Assembly: GCA_964581815.1 (NCBI GenBank) | Contig: CAZORE010000016.1 | Location: forward strand, 1-64,000 | Source of the DNA: Trebonia sp964581815 | Lineage (GTDB): Bacteria > Actinomycetota > Actinomycetes > Streptosporangiales > Streptosporangiaceae | Length of the DNA: 64,000 bases | Direction of reading: 5' to 3' | Shown here: in pieces, positions 1 through 6,906 of the stretch | Layout of the letters: each line of letters starts with the position of its first letter | How positions within the stretch are numbered: the stretch's first letter is position 1 | Made by a program: the position numbers and the translations under genes | The notes under the pieces: generated by a model | What the model was told of the DNA's origin: nothing | Database searches by the model: none | The model's input: the letters and a program-made list of their open reading frames with translations, nothing else

Positions 1-2
1 GG

Positions 3-188
3 GCCGTCAGGCCCGCCGGGCGTTCGGCTTCCCTGGGCGTTCGGCTTCCCTGGGCCCGCCGATACCCGAGGAGGAGGCGCGGGCAATCATCGCCCGCGGC
101 CGGTAAGGGCGCCGACGCTAATCAGCGCGACGGCGTGGTCTTCCGGCCGCTGCGCGACGCCCCGCCGGTCGTGGTGCAGATGATCTGA
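3..188 (+). CDS. Possible 3' end of a gene entering from the left (LysR-like C-terminus)
   Basis: The frame is open from the window edge to TGA at 186-188. Its last residues (GVVFRPLRDAPPVVVQMI) resemble the final strand and tail of LysR-type substrate-binding domains, where a VxxRPL motif is common. The more upstream residues are Arg- and Pro-rich and not convincing. They pass through a 17-bp tandem duplication that would shift the frame. A second frame is open from the edge to a TAA at 104-106 (ending IIARGR) and is an alternative. Too little is visible to decide, so this may be a broken gene end. Confidence 0.3.
   Translation, partial: AVRPAGRSASLGVRLPWARRYPRRRRGQSSPAAGKGADANQRDGVVFRPLRDAPPVVVQMI
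18..51. repeat. 17-bp tandem duplication
   Basis: The unit GGGCGTTCGGCTTCCCT occurs twice head to tail with no mismatch. Because 17 is not a multiple of three, the duplication shifts any reading frame crossing it. It could have broken the gene entering from the left. Confidence 0.7.
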
Positions 189-425
189 CAGCGGCACGAC
201 CGTTCCTTGTCACTGAGCGGTAGTGAACATCGCCCGGCGGGCGGCGCCGAACGGTCTTGCGCCGCCTAGTCAGGCGGGAGACCCCGTCGGCCCGTCGCGG
301 TCTTCCGCCACCACGCGGTGGCCGCCGCTAAGCCCTCCGGGAACCCGCCGTCCCTGCTGCCCGCTCCCGCGCACGGCCGCTCAGGGGGTAGCTCTCACCA
401 CGGCCGCAGCGCTAAGGCCGCGCGC
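189..425. other. Intergenic, no gene recognised
   Basis: The stretch lies between the incoming partial gene and the 3' end of the TetR gene. Reading frames here have no recognisable family features and are Arg/Pro/Ala-rich, as expected from random GC-rich DNA. I saw no clear terminator or promoter. Confidence 0.5.
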
Positions 426-1001
426 TCACGCGCCGTGCTCAGGTACCGGAGGCCGCCGCAGGCCGTCCATGACCACGGCGATCACGCGGTCACGCTGCGC
501 GTCGCCCGCCGCGCCTGGCGGCACGTCCTGCAAGCTGCGCATCAGGCCCTTGAGCAGCATGAGGAGGTCGGCCATGGTGACGTCAGCGCGGACGGCGCCC
601 GCCTGCTGCGCGCGGCGCAGCAGCACGCCGAACGCCTCCCGCATGGCGTCCTGAACGGCCCCGTCGACCGAGATCGCGTCGGGCAGGTCCCGCTTGGCCG
701 CCGCTTCCTGCCCCATCCTGGCCAGGAAGCCGAAGAAGGCGGCGCCCGGGTCGGCGGCGGCGCCGCGCTCGCGCGCGTCGTCGATAAGGTCATCGACCCG
801 CGCGCCGACGACCGCCTCGAACAGCGCCTCCTTGGACGGGAAGTGCCGGTAGACGGTGCCGGGGCCCACCCCCGCCAGGGCCGCGATCTCGTCGAGCGGC
901 ACGCCGTAGCCGCGGGCGGCGAACGCCTCGCGAGCGGCCCGCAGCACCTTCTCCCGGTTGCGCTGCGCGTCGGCGCGCAGCGCGCGCTCACCCGGCGACA
1001 A
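426..1001 (-). CDS. TetR/AcrR family transcriptional regulator
   Basis: This is a DNA-binding repressor of about 191 residues, the usual TetR length. Residues 10-60 carry the TetR helix-turn-helix, with VLRAAREAFAARGY then IAALAGVGPGTVYRHFPSKEALF, the family's recognition-helix signature. The rest is an alpha-helical ligand-binding domain of the type that ends in a MADLLMLLKGL-like helix. The start used is TTG at 999-1001. A stop lies 12 codons further upstream and no ATG is available between. It is divergent from the NTF2-like gene at 1062 with 60 bp between them, so it probably represses that gene and itself. The ligand is unknown. Confidence 0.88.
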   Translation of the reverse strand: MSPGERALRADAQRNREKVLRAAREAFAARGYGVPLDEIAALAGVGPGTVYRHFPSKEALFEAVVGARVDDLIDDARERGAAADPGAAFFGFLARMGQEAAAKRDLPDAISVDGAVQDAMREAFGVLLRRAQQAGAVRADVTMADLLMLLKGLMRSLQDVPPGAAGDAQRDRVIAVVMDGLRRPPVPEHGA

Positions 1002-1061
1002 CCGGGGCGCCCGTTCCGTATAGTGTAAGTGGAGTCATCGTTCCGATTATAGGAGGCAAGC
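1002..1061. promoter_or_regulatory. Divergent control region with direct repeat CGTTCCG
   Basis: This 60-bp gap separates the TetR gene from the NTF2-like gene and is AT-richer than its surroundings. CGTTCCG occurs at 1012-1018 and again at 1039-1045, each followed by an AT-rich TATAG or TTATAG stretch. The 27-bp direct-repeat spacing could form a repressor site. A strong Shine-Dalgarno (AGGAGG, 1051-1056) precedes the ATG at 1062. Operator function is inferred from position alone. Confidence 0.4.
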
Positions 1062-1499
1062 ATGTCCCGCACGCCGCGCGAGGTCGCCGAACTCGTACGG
1101 AAGATGGTGGCCGGCGAAGACATATCGTTCGCCGACCTGTTCGCCGCCGACGGTGTCCTCGCCTACCCGTTCGCCTTCCCCGGCCAGCCGCCCGAGCTGC
1201 GCGGGCGCGACGCAATCCGCGCCTACTTCGCGCAGATGTCCGGGCGGCGCGCGGCCTTCGTCATGGAGGGCGTGGACGCCGTGATCCGCGAGACCGACGA
1301 CCCCGAGGTCGTGGTAGCCGAGATCTCGCACCATGGCCGCTCGACGGTGACAGACGCGCCGTACGAGCTCAAGGCGCTCGGCGTGATCCGGGTGCGGGAC
1401 GGCGACATCGTCCAGTACGACGACTACATGAACCCGCTGGCACTGGCTACGATGCTCGGCCGGACCAAGGAGCTCGCCGCCGCGCTCGCCGGGGCCTGA
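1062..1499 (+). CDS. SnoaL/NTF2-like family protein
   Basis: This small protein (145 aa) has the layout of the NTF2-like/SnoaL superfamily: N-terminal helices, then FADLFAADGVLAYPFAFPGQ, an acidic and aromatic cone-lining pattern, and a C-terminal IRVRDGDIVQYDDYMNPLA strand pair. Members include polyketide cyclases, limonene-epoxide-hydrolase-like enzymes and simple ligand-binding proteins, so the reaction cannot be named. The ATG has an AGGAGG ribosome site 5 bases upstream. The gene is divergent from a TetR regulator, which suggests inducible expression as the regulator's main target. Confidence 0.8.
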   Translation: MSRTPREVAELVRKMVAGEDISFADLFAADGVLAYPFAFPGQPPELRGRDAIRAYFAQMSGRRAAFVMEGVDAVIRETDDPEVVVAEISHHGRSTVTDAPYELKALGVIRVRDGDIVQYDDYMNPLALATMLGRTKELAAALAGA

Positions 1500-1619
1500 G
1501 GCCGCACGGGACGAGGCGTGGCGCCGGGCGGCGCCGCGGCGTGACGGCGGGCACGGGAGACGGCGGGCTCACTCGGAAGCCTGTGCCCGCCGCCCCGGCA
1601 ACCCAGTAGCCTGACGCTC

Positions 1620-2234
1620 ATGCGCGACGAGACAATCGGCAGTTTCCTCACCCGTCTCGCGGCCCGCAGCGCGGCGCCCGGCGGGGGTGCCACTGGAGCG
1701 CTGAACGCCGCGCAGGCCGCCGCCCTGCTGGCGATGGTGGCCAGGTTCAGCGACGGCCCGCGGTACGACGCCGAGACGGTGGGCCGGGTGCGGGCGGCGG
1801 CGGACGGCCTCGCCGACGAGGCGGTCGGCCTGGCGATTGCCGACGAGGCCGCCTTCCAAAAGGTAGTCGCCGCCTACCAGCTGCCCAAGGACACCCCGGA
1901 AGCCAAGGCGGCGCGGTCGGCCGCGATCGCCGAGGCTCTCGGCGGCGCGTCGCGGCCGCCGGCCGACCTGATGGCCGCGTCGGTCCGGCTCGTCGGTCTC
2001 GCCGAGGACCTGCTGCCGGTGGCGAACAAGAACGTGACCTCAGACATCGCCTCCGCCGCCGCGGCGATCACCGCCGCCGCGGTCATCGCGGCGGTGAACA
2101 TCGAGGCGAACCTGGCCGGGATCAAGGACGAGCCCCTGCGGCGCGAGCTGTCCGCGACGGCTGCGCTAGCCCCCGGGGTTACCGACCGGGCCGGCCGGGT
2201 GATCGCGGCGATCCGCGAGGAGATCTCGCAGTGA
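1620..2234 (+). CDS. fchA: Cyclodeaminase/cyclohydrolase family protein (FchA-like)
   Basis: The 204-residue protein matches the formiminotransferase-cyclodeaminase C-terminal family, which is all alpha. The family hallmark SAAPGGGATGALNAAQAAAL lies near residues 19-38, and a typical later helix reads NVTSDIASAAAAITAAAVIAAVNIEANL. Stand-alone members include methenyl-tetrahydrofolate cyclohydrolase (FchA), which interconverts 5,10-methenyl- and 10-formyl-THF. Its stop overlaps the start of the folD-like gene by four bases, so the two are translationally coupled. That FolD lacks the cyclohydrolase lysine, so this protein may supply the missing step. The cyclohydrolase assignment is an inference. 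Confidence 0.82.
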   Translation: MRDETIGSFLTRLAARSAAPGGGATGALNAAQAAALLAMVARFSDGPRYDAETVGRVRAAADGLADEAVGLAIADEAAFQKVVAAYQLPKDTPEAKAARSAAIAEALGGASRPPADLMAASVRLVGLAEDLLPVANKNVTSDIASAAAAITAAAVIAAVNIEANLAGIKDEPLRRELSATAALAPGVTDRAGRVIAAIREEISQ

Positions 2235-3073
2235 CCACCGAGCAGGACTCCCGCGAGCTCAGCGGGCGGGAGCTCGCCAGGCGGCTGCGGGCCGACGTGG
2301 CGGCCCGGGCGGCCGAGCTCGCCGCCGCCGGGCGGCAGCCAAGGCTCGCCGTGGTGACCGCGACCGACGACGGCGGAAGCGCCGCCTACGTCAGGTCGAT
2401 CGCCGCCGCGGCCGACCGGAACGGTATCGCCTGCGATGTGTCCCGCACCGGCACCGCGGCGGGCATCCTGGCGACGCTCGCCCAGCTGGCCGACGACCCG
2501 GAAGTACACGGGATCATCCTGCAGACGCCGCTGCCAGACGGCGCGAACCTCGCCGCCCTGGCCGCGGCCATCCCGCCCGCCAAGGACGTGGACGGCGCGA
2601 GCCCGGAGTCGATCGGCCGCCTGGTCGCCGGGCTGCCCGCGTTCGCGCCCGCCACGGCGGAGGCCGTGCTCGTGCTGCTCGATCACTACGGCGTGGAGCT
2701 GCACGGCAGGCACGCGGTGGTGGTGGGGCGCTCGGTGGTGGCCGGCAAGCCGGCCGCGCACCTGCTGCTCGACCGGCATGCCACGGTCACCATCTCCCAC
2801 TCGCGCACCGTGGACCTGCCGGCCGTCACCCGCCAGGCGGACGTGCTTGTCGCCGCGGTCGGCCGGGCGGGCCTGATCGGCCCCGGCCACGTCTCACCCG
2901 GCACCACGGTCATCGACGTGGGGACGAACCCGACGGCGGACGGCGGCCTCGCGGGCGACGTGGACCCGGCGGTGGCCGCTGTCGCGGCCGCGCTCACGCC
3001 GGTGCCCGGCGGCGTGGGCCCGGTCACCACGGCGCTGCTGCTCAGCCACGTGGTCCAGGCCGCCTCGGCGTGA
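2231..3073 (+). CDS. folD: FolD-like methylene-THF dehydrogenase lacking the cyclohydrolase lysine
   Basis: The 280-residue protein aligns end to end with bifunctional FolD. It has Tyr53 in the YVxxK region, IILQTPLPDG (substrate Gln98), KDVDG at 118-122, the NADP-site motif VVVGRSVVAGKPAAHLLL, DVLVAAVGRAGLI, VIDVG and TPVPGGVGPVT. The catalytic Lys of the YVxxK motif (Lys54 in E. coli FolD, Lys56 in human MTHFD1) is Ile57 here, in a gapless alignment. Loss of this Lys is known to abolish cyclohydrolase activity while sparing dehydrogenase activity. The GTG start overlaps the preceding stop by four bases, pairing it with a cyclodeaminase-family gene. Confidence 0.9.
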   Translation: MTTEQDSRELSGRELARRLRADVAARAAELAAAGRQPRLAVVTATDDGGSAAYVRSIAAAADRNGIACDVSRTGTAAGILATLAQLADDPEVHGIILQTPLPDGANLAALAAAIPPAKDVDGASPESIGRLVAGLPAFAPATAEAVLVLLDHYGVELHGRHAVVVGRSVVAGKPAAHLLLDRHATVTISHSRTVDLPAVTRQADVLVAAVGRAGLIGPGHVSPGTTVIDVGTNPTADGGLAGDVDPAVAAVAAALTPVPGGVGPVTTALLLSHVVQAASA

Positions 3074-3183
3074 CCGCAGGCCCGGTCAACCTGGGGCAAA
3101 TGATGCACATCGAGTGACGAGCGACACAGCGAAGTTGGTACATTCCCCAGGCCAGGTGACGCAACTTCTGTCCTGTGCGCTCA

Positions 3184-3213
3184 TTGCCAGGCCCCGCGCG
3201 ACCGCAACATAAT
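3184..3213 (+). promoter_or_regulatory. Probable promoter of the SDR gene
   Basis: TTGCCA (3184-3189) and CATAAT (3208-3213) are separated by 18 bp, a good match to a housekeeping sigma-70-type actinobacterial promoter. Transcription would start near 3220, leaving a leader of about 48 bases with a GAGAGGGTGGAG ribosome site before ATG 3268. Confidence 0.5.
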
Positions 3214-3267
3214 CGGCAGCGTCGCAGTTCTGTGCGGTCGCCGCTGGAGAGGGTGGAGTTGTCACCG

Positions 3268-4200
3268 ATGGACGTCTCACTTGAGGGCAAGGTCGCGCTC
3301 GTCACCGGCTGCGGGCCGAACATCGGCAGCGGCATCGCCCTGGCGCTGGCGCGCTACGGGGCGAAGGTCGCCGTCAACGACGTCTCCAAGGACTCGGTCG
3401 ACGCGTGCATGGCGCGTATCGAGCGCAACGGCGGCACGGCGATGGCGGCGCCGGGCGACGTGACCGACGAGGAGACCGTCAAGGGCTACGTCAACGACGT
3501 CCTCGCCGCCTGGGGCAAGATCGACATCCTGGTCAACAACGCCGCGCTGCTTGGCGGCCGCGGCGTCCTCGACGAGACCGCCGAGGCGTTCCACCGCGCG
3601 GTCACCGTCTCGTCCATGGGCACCTTCCTGAACACCAAGCACGTCGGCCGGTCGATGGCCGAGCGTGGCGTCAAGGGCTCGATCGTCTGCATTTCCTCCT
3701 CCAACGGCTGGAACGGCAGCGCGGGCGTCTGCGCGTACGCGTTCCATAAGGGCGGGATCAACAACTTCGTCCGGGCCGCGGCGATGGACCTCGCACCGTA
3801 CGGCATCCGGGTCAACAGCTTCACCCCCACCGCGCCGAACCCGGACAACCCGGAACTGCTCGCCCAGTGGAAGGCGGAGGGCCGCACCCCGTTCGGGCTG
3901 CGCCCCGGCGCGACCGGCGGCCTCGGCGCGCCCGAGGGCACCAACGAGGAATGGCGCAGGCCGGCCCGGTTCGACGGCCCGCGCAACCCGATGGTCCCGA
4001 TGGGCACCACCGGCACGCCGACCGACATCGGGCACGCCGTCGCGTGGCTCTGCTCTGACTACGCCCGGCTCATCACCGGCATCGACTTGGTCGTCGACGG
4101 CGGCGCGCGGGCGAAGAACTTCGCTTACGTCCCCGCCTCCCCCGCCGACCTGGCCGGCCCGCTCCCGCTGATCACGCTGGACAGCACCCAGCTGCCGTAG
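3268..4200 (+). CDS. Short-chain dehydrogenase/reductase (SDR)
   Basis: This is an NAD(P)-dependent oxidoreductase of 310 residues. It has the nucleotide-binding TGCGPNIGSG near residue 14, the VNNAA strand, a serine in CISSSNGWN and the YxxxK pair in CAYAFHKGG, which together complete the SDR catalytic set. A C-terminal GIDLVVDGGAR is the classical SDR ending. The insert between the catalytic Lys and the C-terminus is longer than in the 250-residue classical proteins and could form an extended substrate lid. ATG 3268 is chosen over an upstream in-frame ATG because of its Shine-Dalgarno and because SDR homology begins at once. The substrate is unknown. Confidence 0.88.
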   Translation: MDVSLEGKVALVTGCGPNIGSGIALALARYGAKVAVNDVSKDSVDACMARIERNGGTAMAAPGDVTDEETVKGYVNDVLAAWGKIDILVNNAALLGGRGVLDETAEAFHRAVTVSSMGTFLNTKHVGRSMAERGVKGSIVCISSSNGWNGSAGVCAYAFHKGGINNFVRAAAMDLAPYGIRVNSFTPTAPNPDNPELLAQWKAEGRTPFGLRPGATGGLGAPEGTNEEWRRPARFDGPRNPMVPMGTTGTPTDIGHAVAWLCSDYARLITGIDLVVDGGARAKNFAYVPASPADLAGPLPLITLDSTQLP

Positions 4201-4263
4201 GACCTAGCCGGCAACGTGGCTTTAACAATGGCGTCATCGCGGGCGGGCATATTGACTGGTGTC

Positions 4264-5232
4264 ATGAGTACGCCCGATATCCCGCTGCTTGACATCGCGG
4301 CCTGGCGAGACGGCACGCAGGCGCAGCGCGCACGACTGGCCACACGGATGGACCAGGCACTCCGCCAGTCCGGGTTCCTGCTGATCGAGAACCACGGGGT
4401 GCCGGCCGCGCTGCGGCAGCGCGTCCGGGACGAGGCCACGCGGTTCTTCGCGCTTCCGGCTGAGGCCAAGCGCCGGTACGCGACATCGGTCGGCGGGCGT
4501 GGGTGGATTCCGCTGGGCGGCGAGGCGAACTCCTTCTACGGCGAGGCAGCCGATCCCGCGCGGGCGGACCTGAAGGAGAGCATCAGCAACGGGCGTGACT
4601 TCCTGACCGGGGACGCAAAGACTGACCAGGCGTGGTTCGCCCCCAACGTCTGGCCGGCCGAGTGCCCTGAGCTCGAATCCCTTGCCGAGGAGTTCACCGA
4701 GCTGGTGCGCGGGCTCTACTACGACCTGCTGCGGATGGGCGCCGTGGCGCTCGGGCTCGACGAGGGCTTCTTCGTCTCCCATGTGCTGCGCGGGCCGCAG
4801 ACGTTCAACATCAACCGCTACCCGCCCCTGTCCGCCACCGGCCCGGCCAGCGACGGCCAGTACCGGGTCGCGCCGCACACCGACTGGGGCATCCTGACCG
4901 TCCTGGACCGGCAGCCGGGGTACGGCGGCCTCCAGGTCCAGGCTCTCGACGGAACCTGGGCCGACGCGCCCTACGTGCCCGACGCGCTCACAGTGAACGT
5001 CGCCGACCTGCTGTCGCGGTGGACGGGCGAGCGCTGGCGGTCTACCAGGCACCGGGTGCTTCCGCCTCCGCGTCAGGCCCCGGATGAGGAACTGATCTCG
5101 CTGATCGTCTTCCTCGAGGCGGAGATGGACACGGTGATCCGCCCGGTGACCGGCGATCTCACGCTCGAGCCGGTGGTCGCCGGGGACTGGTACCGGCTGC
5201 GCGAGAGCGCCGCGACGGTCGCGGGCAGCTAG
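4264..5232 (+). CDS. Isopenicillin N synthase-like 2OG-Fe(II) oxygenase with altered 2OG site
   Basis: The 322-residue protein has the two-part DIOX architecture. The N-terminal DIOX_N begins IPLLDIAAW and continues GFLLIENHGVP. The jelly-roll carries the iron facial triad HxD in APHTDWG and the distal His in STRHRV. The family normally binds 2-oxoglutarate through RxS after this His. Here the position reads LIS within EELISLIVFLEA, so the Arg appears replaced by Leu while the Ser is kept. ATG 4264 is preferred because the conserved region begins nine residues later. The substrate is unknown. Confidence 0.82.
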   Translation: MSTPDIPLLDIAAWRDGTQAQRARLATRMDQALRQSGFLLIENHGVPAALRQRVRDEATRFFALPAEAKRRYATSVGGRGWIPLGGEANSFYGEAADPARADLKESISNGRDFLTGDAKTDQAWFAPNVWPAECPELESLAEEFTELVRGLYYDLLRMGAVALGLDEGFFVSHVLRGPQTFNINRYPPLSATGPASDGQYRVAPHTDWGILTVLDRQPGYGGLQVQALDGTWADAPYVPDALTVNVADLLSRWTGERWRSTRHRVLPPPRQAPDEELISLIVFLEAEMDTVIRPVTGDLTLEPVVAGDWYRLRESAATVAGS

Positions 5233-5303
5233 CCAGGCCATCCAGAACGGGGCGTGGTTCCACTGCCCGCAGAATGTCAGACCTCGTGGCTATACCTGTG
5301 CTC

Positions 5304-6236
5304 ATGAGGTCTTACACGATCGTTCCTGACGGGCCCTTCTCACTCGCGGCGGCGGCCGCGTTCGGATTCGGGCCGCGCACCGGCCGACCGACGCCGGGGG
5401 GCGGCGAGATGCGGCTGGCGTTCGTCACCGACGACATGCGCCACCACGCGGCCGTGCACCTGGCGCAGCGACCCGACGGCGCTGTCAAGGCGGTCGTTAG
5501 GTCCGACGCCGACGATGCGGCGGTCCTCCGCCAGGTGCGCCGCATCGTGTCCCTCGATCACCCCGGCGGCCCGTGGGCGGCGCTCGGCGAGCGCGACCGC
5601 GTGCTCGGCGCGCTGCAGCGCGAGCATGACTGGCTGCGGCCCGTCCTGTTCCATTCGCCGTACGAGGCCGCTGCCTGGTCGATCATCAGCGCCAGGCGGT
5701 ACCGCGCGCAGGCCCAAGCGGTACGGACGCGGATCTGCGCCGAACTGGGCGCCATGCCGACGGTCGCCGGCGAGGAGGTGCCGGCGTTCCCGCTGCCCGA
5801 GCGGCTGCTCACCGCGGAGGCGCTGCCCGGTATGGCCGCCAACCGCGTGGCGTGGCTGCGCGAGGTCGCACGGGCGGCGCTCGACGGGCAACTCGCCGCG
5901 CCGCGGCTCGCGGCGATGGCGCCCGGCGACGCGCTCGCGGACCTGCAGCGGCTGCCCGGCATCGGGCCGATGTACGCGACGCTGATCCTGCTGCGGGCCA
6001 CGGGCGTCGCGGACATGCTGACGTCCACCGAGCCGCGACTGCCCGGGTACGTCGCGCACTTCTACGGCACCGGGCCCGAGGCCGCCACCCGCGAGGAGGT
6101 CGAGCGCATCGCCGAGGGCTGGCGCCCCTACCGCACCTGGGCGGCGGTCCTGGTCCGCGCAGCCGGCGACCGCCTGGGCCTCGCGCAGGCCGCGTTAGCC
6201 CCGAGATCGGCATTAGCACCGAGATCGGCTCGTTAG
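5304..6236 (+). CDS. DNA-3-methyladenine glycosylase 2-like (AlkA/HhH-GPD family)
   Basis: The 310-residue protein has an AlkA-like N-terminal beta domain, then a helical HhH-GPD core with SPYEAAAWSIISARR and the helix-hairpin-helix LQRLPGIGPMYATLILLR. In a gapless alignment with E. coli AlkA downstream of LPGIG, the catalytic Asp238 position is Glu in the segment TSTEPRL. The enzyme family excises alkylated bases. Whether Glu supports catalysis is unclear, so the protein may be a divergent glycosylase or a lesion binder. ATG 5304 fits the family start better than an in-frame ATG 10 codons upstream. Confidence 0.75.
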   Translation: MRSYTIVPDGPFSLAAAAAFGFGPRTGRPTPGGGEMRLAFVTDDMRHHAAVHLAQRPDGAVKAVVRSDADDAAVLRQVRRIVSLDHPGGPWAALGERDRVLGALQREHDWLRPVLFHSPYEAAAWSIISARRYRAQAQAVRTRICAELGAMPTVAGEEVPAFPLPERLLTAEALPGMAANRVAWLREVARAALDGQLAAPRLAAMAPGDALADLQRLPGIGPMYATLILLRATGVADMLTSTEPRLPGYVAHFYGTGPEAATREEVERIAEGWRPYRTWAAVLVRAAGDRLGLAQAALAPRSALAPRSAR

Positions 6237-6293
6237 GCGGATGGTCTCCGGCTGACACTGCGGTCGCCACCACGGGCAGCCCGCGCGGCGCCC

Positions 6294-6851
6294 CTAGGTG
6301 TCGTGAGCAGCGTGGTCGGCGGCCAGGCGGTCGGAGATGCGGTTGTGAAAGCTCTTGCGGGCCAGGACGGCGCGGATGTCCTCGGCGACGCGGCTGAGCG
6401 GGTAGGGCAGCTCGGACTCGATCTCGGCGATGGTCGCCTCGGTCGCGCGCCACTCGGCCGTCAGGAGGCCGGCGACGCGCTCGGCCTTGGCGGTGAGCGC
6501 TACTTGCTTGCTGCGCGCATCGGCGCCCGGGGTGGTCTCCAGCCAGCCGGCCGCGCGCATGGCCGCGACCTTCTGGCTGAGCGCCGAGTGCGTCCGGCCG
6601 ACCGAACGGGCCAGCTCGGCGATCGTCATCGGGCCGCGGACGTGCAGCCGGATCATCTCAAGCACCCAGGCCGGCTTGAGGTCGTCGATGCCGTTGTCGG
6701 CGTAGACCCGGGCGATCTCGTCGTCCAGGTCGGAAAACAGCTGGAAGACCGGGCGCCATCGGCTGTGCTCGGTCGGGTCGTCGGCCGGCCCGGGCGCGCC
6801 GCGCTCCTGGGCCTCCTCAGCCGGGGCAGCCGCATCTGTCTCGTCGCTCAC
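6294..6851 (-). CDS. MarR family transcriptional regulator
   Basis: The 185-residue protein has a winged helix-turn-helix spanning MTIAELARSVGRTHSALSQK and a wing region that includes TPGADARSKQVALTAKAE. Flanking helices form the dimer interface. An acidic N-terminal extension of about 30 residues is unusual but variable in the family. It is divergent from an MFS exporter gene, and the 55-bp gap holds a perfect palindrome. This is the classic arrangement of a ligand-responsive repressor controlling an efflux pump. Confidence 0.88.
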   Translation of the reverse strand: MSDETDAAAPAEEAQERGAPGPADDPTEHSRWRPVFQLFSDLDDEIARVYADNGIDDLKPAWVLEMIRLHVRGPMTIAELARSVGRTHSALSQKVAAMRAAGWLETTPGADARSKQVALTAKAERVAGLLTAEWRATEATIAEIESELPYPLSRVAEDIRAVLARKSFHNRISDRLAADHAAHDT

Positions 6852-6869
6852 GAGCCCATTCTAAATGAA

Positions 6870-6900
6870 ATGACAGTGCTTATATAAGCACTGTTACAAT
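6870..6900 (+). promoter_or_regulatory. MarR operator (22-bp perfect palindrome) inside the MFS promoter
   Basis: Positions 6873-6894 form a perfect 22-bp palindrome with half-site ACAGTGCTTAT. It sits between a -35-like ATGACA (6870-6875, overlapping) and a -10 TACAAT (6895-6900). The expected transcription start falls at the ATG at 6907, so the MFS mRNA is probably leaderless. A dimeric MarR protein bound here would block polymerase directly. The palindrome is seen in the sequence. Binding by the adjacent MarR is inferred. Confidence 0.75.
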
Positions 6901-6906
6901 GACGGA

